Of a stretch of DNA of 13,619 bases, positions 13,585 through 13,619 are shown piece after piece. This DNA is from an uncultured Marmoricola sp. (GTDB lineage Bacteria; Actinomycetota; Actinomycetes; Propionibacteriales; Nocardioidaceae). The stretch is from contig CALMMO010000199.1 in assembly GCA_937868455.1 (NCBI GenBank), forward strand, positions 1-13,619, read 5' to 3'. Under the pieces are notes generated by a model. It saw only the letters and a program-made list of their open reading frames with translations. It had not been told where the DNA came from and made no database searches. Both the position numbers and the translations under genes were made by a program. The number at the start of each line of letters is the position of its first letter. The stretch's first letter is position 1.

Positions 13585-13619
13585 GGCGGATTCGTGTGGT
13601 CATCGCAATCTTCTTGAAG

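Noticed and set aside
13523..13619. Upstream extension of the rmuC frame to the window edge
   Set aside because: The frame is open to the edge, but it translates the 29-bp repeat and proline-rich filler, and the membrane anchor begins naturally at the ATG at 13522.
1..13619. Defence system, toxin-antitoxin pair, prophage or transposon
   Set aside because: No gene in the window shows such domains; all sixteen genes fit housekeeping, transport or common uncharacterised actinobacterial families.

Overview
The window reads as an ordinary, gene-dense stretch of an actinobacterial (Actinomycetota) chromosome with a moderately high G+C content. The block glpX / DUF4245 / xseB-xseA / ispH / DUF6542-like membrane protein is a characteristic actinobacterial neighbourhood; from general knowledge, Mycobacterium tuberculosis has glpX, a DUF4245-type gene, xseBA and ispH in a comparable order. 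Many genes appear to be leaderless, with a -10-like hexamer 6 to 9 nt before the start codon, and the mod regulator is an HTH plus TOBE protein; both fit this phylum. I cannot assign a genus. I see no phage, transposase, CRISPR, rRNA or tRNA.

Layout. 1-329 is non-coding, with a repeat and hairpin cluster ahead of a stand-alone sugar-importer ATPase gene (ugpC/msiK type, +), which ends in a strong intrinsic terminator. Next come two divergent alpha/beta-hydrolase genes (1447-2349 -, 2447-3313 +). A minus-strand pair follows: glpX (class II fructose-1,6-bisphosphatase) and a PfkB-family probable fructokinase; the kinase runs 68 bp into the end of the second hydrolase gene. The minus-strand molybdate cassette (HTH-TOBE regulator, modA, modB, modC; about 5197-8127) sits immediately upstream of glpX, between it and the DUF4245 gene. 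Then come DUF4245 (+), xseB and xseA (-, exonuclease VII), ispH and a yciO-like gene (+), a four-helix DUF6542-like membrane protein gene (-) and rmuC (-), whose upstream region reaches the right edge.

How the genes relate. The mod genes form one translationally coupled operon for molybdate import, with a sensor-like regulator as first gene. GlpX and the kinase both lead to fructose 6-phosphate. XseA and XseB make exonuclease VII. IspH completes the MEP isoprenoid pathway. The other genes are neighbours with no evident joint task.

No new multi-gene system is convincingly present. The points most worth checking are a 29-bp repeat shared by the two ends of the window (26 of 29 identical), lying in the same orientation upstream of ugpC and of rmuC; a pair of CGCA-NN-TGCG palindromes 31 bp apart upstream of the mod regulator; a recurrent leaderless-promoter architecture, including a glpX -10 box that overlaps the modC stop codon; and convergent genes whose 3' ends overlap.
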